Counted from the first letter of the stretch, positions 14,873-24,070 are shown. The stretch: 63,261 nt of DNA from CAZMRF01 sp964568735 (GCA_964568735.1 CAZMRF010000024.1:1-63261), one strand, 5' to 3'. Numbers and translations: made by a program. Notes: generated by a model from the letters alone, not told the origin.

Positions 14873-15480
14873 TGAGATCCCTGAAGGCCGGACGACTTGC
14901 ACGCTTGATCCTCCTCGCCGCGTCGTTCACCGTCCTCCCCCTGGCTGCCGGAAACGCCTGGGCCGACAAGCTGATCATCTTCAAGAACGGCAAGGTCATG
15001 CGCGCCAAGGAAGTCAAGGTCGAGAACGGCTGGACGATGGCCTCGGTCGGCAAGGATGGGACCGTGGGCGTCAGGTCAGCCGACGTGGCGCGCGTCGAGG
15101 ACGCATCGGGGGGAGGCGGCGACGCCACTCCCAACGTGGCCTCGACCGAGGGCCGCGGAGTCGCCCGAGAGGGCGGCGGCGGACCGGGCCGCGCCGACGA
15201 CTCCGAGGCGGAGATCTCCAGCAGCATCCAGGATCGCATCGAGCAACGGCAGCAGGAGCTCCAGGAGAAGCAGGCCCAGGAGGCGGTGGAGACGCCGACC
15301 GTCGCGGTGCCGGGGCTGCGGCCCCTTCAGCCCTTCAACCAGCCGGCCGCGGGTCGCGGATTCAGGCGTTCGCGCAACAACACGCCCCCGGTTCCGGGCA
15401 GCCGGGCCGTCACCGGCATCCAGCAGATCCAGCAGCGGGAAGACGCCCAGGAAATCGAGGAGGATGGCAACGACGAGTAG
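14872..15480 (+). CDS. Secreted low-complexity protein, 202 aa
   Basis: Not recognised beyond general features. Signal peptide at about 1-31 (LARLILLAASFTVLPLAAGNAWA). A short beta-rich segment (DKLIIFKNGKVMRAKEVKVENGWTMASV) resembles the small SH3-like N-terminal motif seen in many exported bacterial proteins. The rest is Gly/Ala/Glu/Gln-rich and probably disordered (QDRIEQRQQELQEKQAQEA, QQIQQREDAQEIEEDGNDE). Coupled to the GH113-like lipoprotein (ATGA) and overlapping the next gene by 17 nt. Confidence 0.6.
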   Translation: MRSLKAGRLARLILLAASFTVLPLAAGNAWADKLIIFKNGKVMRAKEVKVENGWTMASVGKDGTVGVRSADVARVEDASGGGGDATPNVASTEGRGVAREGGGGPGRADDSEAEISSSIQDRIEQRQQELQEKQAQEAVETPTVAVPGLRPLQPFNQPAAGRGFRRSRNNTPPVPGSRAVTGIQQIQQREDAQEIEEDGNDE

Positions 15481-16063
15481 GCTCCCGGCCCGGCTCGTCG
15501 TCGGCCTCACCGGGCCCAACGCCGCCGGAAAGGGTGAGGCCGCCCGCTACCTCGCCTCGCTCGGCTTCACGAGCCATTCCCTCTCCGACGTCATCCGGGA
15601 AGAAGCAGCGGCTCGTGGGATTCCCCCGGTTCGCGACGACCTCATACGGCTCGGCAACGAGCTGCGCCGGACGGGGGGCCCCGCCGTCCTGGCCGAGAAG
15701 ATCCTCGCGCGGCTCACCGGCCGCGACGTCGTGGATTCGATCAGGAACCCGGCGGAGGTCGAGGCGCTGCGAAAGCATCCCGACTTCGTCATGCTGAGAG
15801 TGGACGCCCCCCTGGAGACGCGCTACGCACGGGCGAGGGAGAGGGCCCGGCCCGGCGACGGCTCGACCCTCGACGAGTTCGCGGAGCGGGAGGAGAGGGA
15901 GAGGAGCCGCGACCCGCGCGATCAGCAGATCCACCGGACCACGGAGATGGCGGACCATGCCGTGGAGAACTCGGGGACGCTCGAGGATCTCCATCAAGCG
16001 ATCGACAACTTTCTCGCCGCCCGCGCGGAGCCCCGCTCCGCGGCCGCGCGGCCCGCTTCCTGA
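15464..16063 (+). CDS. P-loop nucleoside/dephospho-CoA-kinase-like protein
   Basis: 199 residues. Walker A GLTGPNAAGKGE (about residues 15-26) followed by SLSDVIREEAAARGIPPVRDDLIRLGNELR, a layout seen in dephospho-CoA kinase and related nucleoside kinases (archaeal DUF-type adenylate-kinase relatives). DFVMLRVDAPLETRYARARER gives the lid-proximal strand and basic helix, followed by DEFAEREERERSRDPRDQQI, also found in the dCMP/uncharacterised AAA kinase group. It lacks the full CoaE pattern, so the substrate is unknown. It shares an operon with the upstream secreted protein; no mechanistic link is evident. Confidence 0.7.
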   Translation: MATTSRLPARLVVGLTGPNAAGKGEAARYLASLGFTSHSLSDVIREEAAARGIPPVRDDLIRLGNELRRTGGPAVLAEKILARLTGRDVVDSIRNPAEVEALRKHPDFVMLRVDAPLETRYARARERARPGDGSTLDEFAEREERERSRDPRDQQIHRTTEMADHAVENSGTLEDLHQAIDNFLAARAEPRSAAARPAS

Positions 16064-16077
16064 CCCCGGCAACGCTC

Positions 16078-16782
16078 CTAGATCCACTCCGCTTCGCGAA
16101 CGGTGCGCGGCGGCGGCCGGCGGCGCGGCAGGAAGAACGAGATCAGGGCGAGGCCCGTGACGAATCCCCCGATGTGGGCGAACCAGGCCACGCCCCCCCC
16201 GGTCTCGGTGGCCATCATCGAGTAGAGGACCTGGTAGAGGAACCAGACCCCCAGGACGACGAGCGCGGGAAGCCGCACGAATTGAAGGAAGATGAAGATC
16301 GGGATCACGGTGAGGATGCGGGCTCTGGGGAAGAGAAGCATGTAGGCCCCGAGCACTCCCGAAATCGCGCCGCTCGCCCCCACCATGGGGATCTGCGAAT
16401 CGGGCAGCGCCACGACCTGGGTCGCCGCCGCCGCGAGGCCGCAGATCAGGTAGAAGACGAGGAAGCGGATCCTCCCCATCCTGTCCTCGACGTTGTCGGC
16501 GAAGATCCAGAGGAAGAGCATGTTGCCCAGCAGGTGGAAGATGTCGCCGTGGAGGAACATCGAGGTGAAGAAGGCCGATACGGCCGGTATCGCCGCCCCG
16601 GGGCCCGCTTCGGGGAGGAGCGTGACGAAGGCGGGGACGAGCCCTCTGCGCATGACGAGGTCGGCCTCCAGGTGATCGGGGAGGGCCTTCTGGTAGAGGA
16701 AGGCGGCCACGTTGACGGCGATCAGGGCGACGGTGACGACCGGGAACCGGCGCGTCGGGTTGTCGTCACGCAGGGGGATCAT
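16078..16782 (-). CDS. Rhomboid-family intramembrane serine protease
   Basis: 234 residues from the ATG at 16782 (MIPLRDDNPTRRFPVVT). The extension from 16800 is possible. About six transmembrane helices. The catalytic Ser is in GASGAISGVLGAY (about residue 127) and His in WFAHIGGFVTGLAL. HGDIFHLLGNMLFLWIFADNVED is the TM2 histidine/asparagine region that forms the oxyanion hole. The start MIPLRDDNPTRRFP is typical of the bacterial 'IPLRDD' rhomboid group. It cleaves membrane-spanning substrates in the inner membrane. Monocistronic, convergent with the small kinase (14-nt gap). Confidence 0.92.
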   Translation of the reverse strand: MIPLRDDNPTRRFPVVTVALIAVNVAAFLYQKALPDHLEADLVMRRGLVPAFVTLLPEAGPGAAIPAVSAFFTSMFLHGDIFHLLGNMLFLWIFADNVEDRMGRIRFLVFYLICGLAAAATQVVALPDSQIPMVGASGAISGVLGAYMLLFPRARILTVIPIFIFLQFVRLPALVVLGVWFLYQVLYSMMATETGGGVAWFAHIGGFVTGLALISFFLPRRRPPPRTVREAEWI

Positions 16783-16850
16783 CCGGAGGCACGATAGCAC
16801 CGGTCCGGCCGGGCGCTGTCTCCGGGGAGCGCCCGAGAGGCGGCCGCTCC

Positions 16851-16880
16851 TTGACTTCGCCGAGCCGTCCTTTCTATAGT
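16851..16880 (+). promoter_or_regulatory. Promoter of dxs
   Basis: TTGACT (16851-16856), 18-nt spacer, TATAGT (16875-16880). Predicted start near 16887, giving a leader of about 110 nt. Confidence 0.6.
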
Positions 16881-16893
16881 GGGCGCCCGCCGG

Positions 16894-16928
16894 GAAGCTT
16901 CCGCCACCTCGGGTGGCGGAGGGGCTTC
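16894..16928 (+). promoter_or_regulatory. Large hairpin at the start of the dxs leader
   Basis: GAAGC plus TCCGCCACC, a TCG loop, then GGTGGCGGA and GCTTC: nine perfect pairs extended by five more after small bulges. It begins about 7 nt into the predicted transcript. No T-tract follows, so a 5' stabiliser or protein/RNA binding site is as likely as an attenuator. Confidence 0.45.
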
Positions 16929-16996
16929 ACTTGCCGCCGGCGCCGTCCAGGAGGCCGCCGTGCCCGTCCCCGCCGGGGACTCCGCCGCGATATCCC

Positions 16997-18967
16997 ATGA
17001 GCGAAGCGATCACGGGTGACCTGAATATTCCCATCTCCAAGCGCAGGGCCGAGGAGGGGGAGAAGGGGTCCCCGGCACTCCCTCGGATCGAGTCGCCCGC
17101 CGACCTCAAGGGCCTCACGCTCCCGCAGCTCCACGGGCTCTGCCGGGAGATCCGCGAGTACGTCGTCCAGGTCATCTCGCGGACCGGAGGCCACCTCGCG
17201 CCGAGCCTCGGCGTGGTCGAGCTGACGGTCGCCCTGCATTACCTCTTCGACAGCCCTCACGACAAGCTCGTGTGGGACGTGGGCCACCGGGGCTACGACC
17301 ACAAGGTGCTGACCGGGAGGCGGGACCAGCTCCCGACCATTCGGCAATTCGGAGGGCTCAGCGGGTTCCTCAAGCTCAGCGAGAGCGTGCACGATCACTT
17401 CGGCGCGGGACATGCCTCCACCGCCATCTCCGCCGCGCTGGGCATGGCGACCCGGCGCGATCTTTCGAAGGAGAGCTACCACGTCGTGGCCATCGTGGGC
17501 GACGGCGCGATGACCGGCGGCCTCGCCTACGAGGCGCTGAACAACGCGGGCGTCGCGGGGCGGGACCTGCTCGTGGTCCTCAACGACAACAGCATGTCGA
17601 TCTCGCCCAACGTCGGCGCCATCTCCAGCTACCTCACGGGCATCACCACCCGGCCGGTCCTCCGCAAGGCGCGCGAGGAGATCTACCACCTGATGGAGAA
17701 GCTGCCCAAGGGAGACCTGGCCGCCGAGTTCACGCAGCGGATGGAGCAATCGCTGAAGAACGTGATCGTTCCCGGCTCCCTCTTCACCGCGCTGGGCTTC
17801 ACGTACTTCGGACCCATCGACGGCCACGATCTCGACATGCTCGTCAAGGTGGTCGGCCGCGTCAAGGAGATGAAGGGGCCCGTCCTGCTCCACGTCGTCA
17901 CGAAGAAGGGACGGGGTCTCTCCTACGCGGAGGCGGACCCGAATACTTGGCACGGCGTCAACCCCTTCGACGTCCCTTCGGGGAAGAGCGCCCCCTCGAA
18001 GGTCAAGAAGCCGCCGAGCCTCACGTCGATCTTCGCGGATGCCGCCATCGAGATCGCCACGAAGGACAAGCGGGTGGTCGCCATCACGGCCGCGATGTCC
18101 GATGGGACGGGCCTCGCGAAGTACCAGAAGGTGCATCCCGATCGCTTCTTCGACGTGGGCATCGCCGAGGCGCACGCGGTCACCTTCGCGGCGGGCATGG
18201 CGCTGCACGGCATGCGCCCGATCGCCGCGATCTACTCGACGTTCCTCCAGCGCGCCTTCGATCAGATCATTCACGACGTCGGAGTCCAGAAGATCCCCGT
18301 GGTGTTCTGCCTGGATCGGGCGGGGCTCTGCGGCCCCGACGGGCCCACACATCATGGGGTCTTCGATCTCGCCTACCTCCGCCTCGTGCCCAACTTCATC
18401 GTGGCGGCTCCCCATGACGGGCGTGAGCTGAGGAACCTCCTCTACACGGCCATCGAGCAGACGGAGGCTCCCTTCGTGATCCGCTATCCCAAGGAAGACT
18501 CCCCGACCGATCCGGCCGGGAGTCCTCTCGAGCGAATCCCGATTGGAAGCTGGGAAGAGGTGCGCACGGGTGAGCGGGCGGCGCTGCTGGCCGTCGGCAC
18601 CATGGTGACCACCGCCCGCGCCGCCGCCGACCTGCTCTCGGCGCGAGGGGTCGAGATCGGGGTGGTCAACTGCCGCTTCGTCAAGCCGATGGATACAGCG
18701 CTCCTCACGAACCTAGCCTCGAGGTACGAGACCCTCGTCACGCTCGAGGAGGGAACCCTGCGAGGCGGATTCGGCAGCGGCGTCTACGAGCAGCTCTCGG
18801 AGCTCGGGGTCCCTCTGCCCAGGCTCATCCACCTCGGCCTGCCGGATCGCTTCGTCGAGCACGGCTCCCGCTCGGAGCTCTTCGAGACACTCGGCCTGTC
18901 ATCGGCACTCATCGCAGAGCGGCTGGCCGCCGAGCTGGGCGCCCGGCCCCTCTCGGCCGCCGGGTAG
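16997..18967 (+). CDS. dxs: 1-deoxy-D-xylulose-5-phosphate synthase
   Basis: 656 residues. Condenses pyruvate and glyceraldehyde-3-phosphate with thiamine diphosphate, first step of the MEP isoprenoid pathway. Signatures: GGHLAPSLGVVELTVALHYLF, WDVGHRGYDHKVLTGR, GHASTAISAALGMA, the ThDP/Mg motif GDGAMTGGLAYEALNNAG, NDNSMSIS, transketolase pyrimidine-domain FDVGIAEAHAVTFAAGMA and DRAGLCGPDGPTHHGVFDLAYLR. Start at the ATG at 16997. The N-terminus carries ~25 extra residues (MSEAITGDLNIPISKRR) before the conserved region. The GGR-family reductase at 6558 is another isoprenoid enzyme, but not adjacent. pepA follows after 15 nt, so they are probably cotranscribed. Confidence 0.97.
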   Translation: MSEAITGDLNIPISKRRAEEGEKGSPALPRIESPADLKGLTLPQLHGLCREIREYVVQVISRTGGHLAPSLGVVELTVALHYLFDSPHDKLVWDVGHRGYDHKVLTGRRDQLPTIRQFGGLSGFLKLSESVHDHFGAGHASTAISAALGMATRRDLSKESYHVVAIVGDGAMTGGLAYEALNNAGVAGRDLLVVLNDNSMSISPNVGAISSYLTGITTRPVLRKAREEIYHLMEKLPKGDLAAEFTQRMEQSLKNVIVPGSLFTALGFTYFGPIDGHDLDMLVKVVGRVKEMKGPVLLHVVTKKGRGLSYAEADPNTWHGVNPFDVPSGKSAPSKVKKPPSLTSIFADAAIEIATKDKRVVAITAAMSDGTGLAKYQKVHPDRFFDVGIAEAHAVTFAAGMALHGMRPIAAIYSTFLQRAFDQIIHDVGVQKIPVVFCLDRAGLCGPDGPTHHGVFDLAYLRLVPNFIVAAPHDGRELRNLLYTAIEQTEAPFVIRYPKEDSPTDPAGSPLERIPIGSWEEVRTGERAALLAVGTMVTTARAAADLLSARGVEIGVVNCRFVKPMDTALLTNLASRYETLVTLEEGTLRGGFGSGVYEQLSELGVPLPRLIHLGLPDRFVEHGSRSELFETLGLSSALIAERLAAELGARPLSAAG

Positions 18968-18982
18968 GATCGGCACGGTTCC

Positions 18983-20602
18983 GTGGCTGCCGCGAAGCGC
19001 CGGAAGAAGCGAGCCTCAGCAGAGGCCCCGAAGCGCGAGTCCGCACCCCCGGCGCCTCCCGTGCCTCCCGTTCCGCCTTTCACGAAGACGCTCAGGTTCT
19101 CGGCGTCGGCGCGCTCCATCGCGAGCGCCCGGCCCGAGGCCCTCGTCGCCTGGGTCGTGGAAGGTGACAAGAAGGTCTCGGGTCCGGGCGAGGGGCGGCT
19201 GAAAGAGGCCCTCGATGCGCTCGTGGCTTCGGAGGGCTTCAAGGGAAGGAAGGGGGCCACGCTGGTCTTCCACACGGCCGGGCGATTCGCCCCGCGACGC
19301 GTGATCCTCGCGGGCCTCGGCTCCCGGGCCCGCTACGGCCTCGAGTCCATCCGCCAGGCTTCCGGCGCGGCCGCCGCCGCCGCGGCCTCGGCCACGGCCA
19401 GCTCCGTGACCTACACGGCTCCTCCAGCTCCGCCCGCCGTACGGCCGGGGGACGGAGAGGCGGCTCGCGCCGTGGGTGAGGGATTCCTCCTGGGCACCTA
19501 CCGGCTGAGGAAGTACTTCACCGGCGAGGAGCGGCAATCGTCCGCCTCGCTGCGCTCGGGCGAGATCCTCGTATCGCGGGCCGATCTGGCCGGGGCGAAG
19601 CGAGGCGCGCGCTCGGCCTCCGATGTCTGCACGGTCACGAACCTCGCGCGGGATCTCGTCAACGAGCCGGCGGGCAGCCTGACCCCGGTGATCATGGCCG
19701 GATACGCCCGAGCGCTCGCCCGGGGGGCCGGGCTGGAGTGCACGATCCACGACGAGAAGGATCTCGAGAAGCTGGGCATGGGCGCCTTCCTCGCGGTATC
19801 GCGCGGCAGCCACCAGCCCCCGCGCATGATCCATCTCGTCTACAGGCCGCGGGGAACCCCGCTTCGCAGGATCGCGCTCGTCGGCAAGGGGCTCACCTTC
19901 GACAGCGGCGGGCTCTCGCTCAAGACCGCCGCGGGCATGGAGACGATGAAGCTCGACAAGGGCGGCGCGTCCGCCGTCCTCGGCGCGATGCTCGGCCTCG
20001 CGGCCGCGAAGCCGCCGATCGAGGTGCACGGGCTGATGGGGATGACCGAGAACATGCCCGGGGGCTCCGCGGTCAAGCCGGGGGACGTGGTGAAGACATG
20101 CACGGGCAAGACCGTCGAGATCCTGAATACCGACGCGGAGGGGCGCCTCGTCCTGGCGGATGTCCTCGGCTACGCCCGCGGGCTCGGGGTCGAGGAGATC
20201 ATCGATCTGGCCACGCTGACGGGAGCCTGCATGATCGCCCTCGGACCGCTCGCGTCGGGGCTCTTCACGGAGGACGACGATCTGGCGGCGGCCCTCACGG
20301 CGGCGGCCGACAGGGCGGGAGAGAAGCTGTGGCGCCTGCCGATGTACGAGGAGTACCGCGAGCAGCTCCGGAGCGAGATCGCGGATATCAAGAACACGGC
20401 GGATCGCTACGGCGGAGCCTCGACCGCCGCCCTCTTCCTGCGCGAGTTCGCGGGAGGTGGCCGCGTCCGCTGGGCCCATCTGGACATCGCGGGGCCGGCC
20501 TTCCTCGAGTCCGACCGCCATCCCTACATGCGGCGCGGCGCCACGGGAGTGGGGGTCCGCACGCTCCTGGCCTATCTCACCTCATCGCCCGGATCGCGCT
20601 GA
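18983..20602 (+). CDS. pepA: Leucyl aminopeptidase (M17)
   Basis: 539 residues from a GTG start. The N-terminus has a basic, Ala/Pro-rich extension (AAAKRRKKRASAEAPKRES) before the non-catalytic Macro-like domain (about 35-200). The C-terminal catalytic domain has VNEPAGSLTP, the metal- and Lys-site GKGLTFDSGGLSLK, DKGGASAVLGAM, and the diagnostic NTDAEGRLVLADVLGYA. Two-zinc cytoplasmic exopeptidase, usually hexameric. Located 15 nt after dxs. The poly-basic N-terminal tail is unusual and may be nucleic-acid binding (PepA in some bacteria also binds DNA), which is inference. Confidence 0.95.
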   Translation: MAAAKRRKKRASAEAPKRESAPPAPPVPPVPPFTKTLRFSASARSIASARPEALVAWVVEGDKKVSGPGEGRLKEALDALVASEGFKGRKGATLVFHTAGRFAPRRVILAGLGSRARYGLESIRQASGAAAAAAASATASSVTYTAPPAPPAVRPGDGEAARAVGEGFLLGTYRLRKYFTGEERQSSASLRSGEILVSRADLAGAKRGARSASDVCTVTNLARDLVNEPAGSLTPVIMAGYARALARGAGLECTIHDEKDLEKLGMGAFLAVSRGSHQPPRMIHLVYRPRGTPLRRIALVGKGLTFDSGGLSLKTAAGMETMKLDKGGASAVLGAMLGLAAAKPPIEVHGLMGMTENMPGGSAVKPGDVVKTCTGKTVEILNTDAEGRLVLADVLGYARGLGVEEIIDLATLTGACMIALGPLASGLFTEDDDLAAALTAAADRAGEKLWRLPMYEEYREQLRSEIADIKNTADRYGGASTAALFLREFAGGGRVRWAHLDIAGPAFLESDRHPYMRRGATGVGVRTLLAYLTSSPGSR

Positions 20603-20699
20603 GAGCCGCGGACAGATCTCCGGAGCGGGGCCCTCGGTCGCGGCCCGCGCGCCGCTCAGGTTCGGGGTCCCCGTCGCCCGGCACCAAAGAGAGGCCTGC

Positions 20700-21215
20700 A
20701 TGGATGCCAGTCACGACCACCCCCACCGTACCCGGTCGAAGGTCGCCTGCGCAGTGGTGACCGTCTCGGACACCCGCTCGCCGGAGACGGACGCGTCGGG
20801 GGGAATCATCCGAAAGTTGATCCAGGACGAGGGCCACTACGTCTCCGCGTATCACGTCGTCCCCGATGACGTCGAGGCCGTGAGCCGGCTGGTGGCGGAG
20901 CTGGCCTCCCGGGGTGACGTCCAGGCGATCCTGGTCAATGGTGGCACAGGGATCGCGCCGAGGGACGGGACCTTCGAAGCTGTGACGAAGCTGCTGGATC
21001 GGCGGCTGGACGGATTCGGCGAGATCTTCCGGGCCCTCTCCTACGAGGAGATCGGCCCTGCCGCGATGATGAGCCGCGCCGTCGCGGGCCTCATCGGCGA
21101 CACTCCGGTCTTCTCGATGCCCGGCTCCCCCGCGGCGGTCCGTCTCGCGATGGAGAAACTGATCCTCCCCGAGCTGACACACGTCGTCGGCGAGGCGCGC
21201 AAGGGAAAGGGCTGA
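20700..21215 (+). CDS. Molybdenum cofactor adenylyltransferase (MogA/MoaB type)
   Basis: 171 residues. Start at the ATG at 20700 (MDASHDHPHRTRSK), preceded by GAGAGG. Fold motifs: ACAVVTVSDTRSPETDASGG, AILVNGGTGIAPRDGTFEAV (the NGGTG-x4-D molybdopterin-binding signature), FGEIFRALSYEEIGPAAMMSRAVAG, and PVFSMPGSPAAVRLAME. It adenylates molybdopterin before metal insertion, or is the MoaB paralogue with the same fold. moaA follows 136 nt later and moaD/moaE are 6 kb downstream, so this is a partial cofactor-biosynthesis island. Confidence 0.92.
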   Translation: MDASHDHPHRTRSKVACAVVTVSDTRSPETDASGGIIRKLIQDEGHYVSAYHVVPDDVEAVSRLVAELASRGDVQAILVNGGTGIAPRDGTFEAVTKLLDRRLDGFGEIFRALSYEEIGPAAMMSRAVAGLIGDTPVFSMPGSPAAVRLAMEKLILPELTHVVGEARKGKG

Positions 21216-21351
21216 GGCGCAGACTCGGAGTTGGCCGGAAGACCGGAGGGGGTGCTAACCTTCCCCCGGCCCCGCCGCCTCCGGCGGGCCAGCGCACGCA
21301 ACGCGACCCGAGCCGTGCCCGGGAAGGCACCTCGAGGAGATCCCGCACCGC

Positions 21352-22483
21352 ATGAGATCGAGCGACGCGCTACCAGGAGGCCCGCCGCCCAGCGACGGCT
21401 CCGCGGGCTCGGCGATCGACTCCACCCGGGCCGAGAGCCACGGCGGCCGGCGGCTACTCCCCCCGCCGGGGAGCCTCCCTGTCCTGAACGGCGGCCGGCT
21501 CGCGGACGGCTTCGGCCGGCGCATCCACTACCTCCGGATCTCCGTCACGGATCGCTGCAACCTGCGCTGCGTCTACTGCATCCCGGGAGGGATGGAGTGG
21601 CTCAAGAAGGGGGAGATCCTCAGNNNNNNNNNNCGAGGAGATCGAGCGCCTCGCCCGGATCTTCACGTCGGTGGGAGTCACGCGGATCCGGCTCACGGGC
21701 GGAGAGCCGCTCGTTCGCTCAGGCGTCGCCGGGTTGATCCGGTCGCTCGCGGCGCTTCCGGGCCTCGAGGATCTCGCGCTGTCCACGAACGGCATCCTCC
21801 TGGCCGACCACGCTCTCGAGATGCGCCAGGCCGGGCTGAAACGGATCAACGTCAGCCTCGATTCCCTGGACCCGGACAAGTTCAGCGCCATCACCCAGGG
21901 AGGTGACCTCGCCCGGGTGCTGAAGGGGATCGACGCCGCGCTCGCCGCCGGCCTCTCGCCGGTCAAGGTGAACGTCGTGGCGGCACGGGGCTTCAACGAC
22001 GGCGAAGCGGCCGATTTCGCTCGCCTGACGAGAGAGCGGGACATCGTGGTCCGCTTCATCGAGATCATGCCCCTCGGCGACACCTCCGAGTTCCAGGCGG
22101 ACCGCTTCATCCCGGCTTCGGAGATCCTCGATCGCATCCGGCAGGTCGAGGAGCTCGATCCCTGCGACGGTGTCACGGGCTCGGGCCCGGCTCGCTACTA
22201 CCGCCTGCGGGGCGGGCGCGGCGTCGTCGGCGTGATCACGCCGATGAGTCACACCTTCTGCGAGACCTGCAACCGCGTGCGTCTGACGGCCATCGGCAAC
22301 CTGCGCCTCTGCCTCTTCGGTGACGAGGAGATCGATCTCCGGACTCCGATGCGCGCGGGCGCGACCGATGCCGATATCGAGCATCTCATCCGCTTCGGGA
22401 TGACCGTCAAACCGGAGAGCCATCACCTCCAGCACGGCATCGCCGGTTGCGGGCTCCGCGCGCTCTCCCAGGTCGGAGGCTGA
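21352..22483 (+). CDS. moaA: GTP 3',8-cyclase, interrupted by an assembly gap
   Basis: Radical-SAM enzyme of molybdopterin synthesis. The N-terminal part holds the 4Fe-4S cluster loop (SVTDRCNLRCVYCIPGG). After the gap: RIRLTGGEPLVRSGV, INVSLDSLDP, VKVNVVAARGFND, FIEIMPLGDTSEF, the second-cluster region MSHTFCETCNRVRLTAIGNLRLCLFG, and the family-typical C-terminus ending in Gly-Gly. The 10-N gap puts the two halves in different frames. Family alignment across it (GEIL-[SY]-EEIERLARIF) suggests that only about 3 real bases are missing, so the gene is probably intact in the organism. The N-terminus has a ~45-residue low-complexity extension. Confidence 0.93.
21624..21633. other. Scaffold gap (10 N) inside moaA
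   Basis: The gap length is a placeholder: reading AG-[...]-CGAGGAG as Ser-Tyr-Glu-Glu restores the MoaA frame with three bases rather than ten. Confidence 0.9.
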
Positions 22484-22627
22484 TCCGGCTCGCCGGCCCC
22501 GGCTCGTCCGGCGCCGAAGAAGCCCGGCGTCCAGCCTGCGGCCGGCTCGCATCGCATGACCCGCTCCGACGGCAGACCCTTCTTCCAGCTTGACGCGCTC
22601 CCGGAACGTCGGGAGAATCTCCGCTCC

Positions 22628-24070
22628 ATGCAGATGAGCGATCCCATGCCCCGCCGTTCGAGCCCGGGCCTGTCCGCGCTCCGGGCATGCGCAGTTCTCC
22701 TCCTCGCCGTCGCCGTGTCGGCGCCCGCGGTGGCGGCAATGCAGGCAGGGCCGGATACCGCCCCGGCTTCGAGGGCGGCCACGGCCGCTGGCGAAGCGGC
22801 TTCGTCAGGCGAAGCCGGCACAGCCGCGCAGCACGAAGCGGGCGAAGAGAGCCACACCGAGCCCGTCATGCCGATCCTCATGGCGCTCATGGTCATCCTC
22901 CTCGGGGCCAAGCTGGGAGGGGAGCTCTTCGAGCGGATGGGGCAGCCGGCCGTCCTCGGCGAGCTGATCGCCGGCGTTCTGATCGGCAACGTGGATCTGC
23001 TCCTCGGCACGCACATCTTCGCGGCCCTCCGGAGCGGGGCGGTCCACGAGATGCTGCCGATCTTCGCCGGGCTCGGGGCCGTCATCCTGCTCTTCGAGGT
23101 GGGCCTCGAGACGAGCGTCGCGCAGATGATGAGCGTGGGGGTGACGGCGACGCTCGTGGCGGTCGTGGGGGTCGTGGCGCCCTGGATCCTGGGCTACCTG
23201 GTCAGCTCCTACATGCACCCCGAGGCCGCAATCCACACCCATCTCTTCGTGGGCGCCATCCTCACGGCCACGAGCGTGGGCATCACAGCGAGGGTCTTCA
23301 AGGATCTCAAGCGGCTCGAGACCGGAGAGGCGCGCGTCATCCTCGGCGCGGCCGTCATCGACGACGTTCTGGGGCTGATGATCCTCGCCGTCGTCAGCGG
23401 GATGGTGACGACCGGCGCTGTCAGCGTGGCGGCCGTGACCCGGATCATCGTCGTTTCCGGCCTCTTCCTGGCGACCGCAGTCCTTCTGGGGGGGCGTCTC
23501 GCCTCCGTCGTGACCGGCTACTTCGGCCTCTTCAAGGTCCGGGGCATGAAAGTGATCACGGCGCTTCTGATCTGCTTCATCTTCGCGTGGATCGCAGGAC
23601 TGATAGGTCTCGCGACGATTGTCGGCGCCTTCGCGGCCGGGTTGATCCTCGAGGAGGCGAAGTTCACGCGCTTCTCGAAGGAGCGCCCCCTTCACGAGCT
23701 CCTGGAGCCCTTCTCATCGTTCTTCGTCCCCATCTTCTTCGTGTTGATGGGGATCGACGTGCACCTGGAGGCCTTCACGGATCCCCGGGCCCTGGGACTG
23801 GCCGCCGCGATCACCGCCGCCGCCATCCTCGGCAAGCAGGTCTGCGGGCTCGTCGTGCGGGGGAAGTCACTCGATCGGATCACGATCGGGCTCGGGATGA
23901 TCCCCCGCGGCGAGGTGGGCCTCATCTTCGCCAGCATCGGGCGCGCGCTCGGAGTCGTGGAACCCGCTCTCTACGCGGCCTGCGTGATGATGGTCATCGT
24001 CACCACGTTCGTGGCGCCGATAGCGCTTCAAATACGCCTGCGCCGGGGGACGCCCTCGATCACCAGGTAG
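22628..24070 (+). CDS. CPA2-type cation:proton antiporter (KefB/Na+-H+ exchanger family)
   Basis: 480 residues from the ATG at 22628; the longer frame from 22556 is possible. An N-terminal signal-like segment (ALRACAVLLLAVAVSAPAVAA) and an Ala/Glu-rich periplasmic stretch precede about 12 transmembrane helices. Signatures: LGELIAGVLIGNVDLLLG, FAGLGAVILLFEVGLETSVAQM, ILTATSVGITARVFKDL, and VIDDVLGLMILAVVSG, whose paired Asp residues are the ion-binding site of CPA antiporters. No C-terminal RCK/TrkA domain, so it is an ungated exchanger. It overlaps the convergent methyltransferase by 43 nt. The cleavable-looking N-terminal extension is unusual for the family. Confidence 0.88.
   Translation: MQMSDPMPRRSSPGLSALRACAVLLLAVAVSAPAVAAMQAGPDTAPASRAATAAGEAASSGEAGTAAQHEAGEESHTEPVMPILMALMVILLGAKLGGELFERMGQPAVLGELIAGVLIGNVDLLLGTHIFAALRSGAVHEMLPIFAGLGAVILLFEVGLETSVAQMMSVGVTATLVAVVGVVAPWILGYLVSSYMHPEAAIHTHLFVGAILTATSVGITARVFKDLKRLETGEARVILGAAVIDDVLGLMILAVVSGMVTTGAVSVAAVTRIIVVSGLFLATAVLLGGRLASVVTGYFGLFKVRGMKVITALLICFIFAWIAGLIGLATIVGAFAAGLILEEAKFTRFSKERPLHELLEPFSSFFVPIFFVLMGIDVHLEAFTDPRALGLAAAITAAAILGKQVCGLVVRGKSLDRITIGLGMIPRGEVGLIFASIGRALGVVEPALYAACVMMVIVTTFVAPIALQIRLRRGTPSITR

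Noticed and set aside
17272..18417. 381-residue ORF inside dxs
   Set aside because: Overlaps the well-supported dxs frame and has no domain signal.
20603..20699. Molybdenum-cofactor riboswitch before mog
   Set aside because: The short spacer contains GAGAGGCC-like words, but no convincing multi-stem Moco aptamer could be folded by eye.
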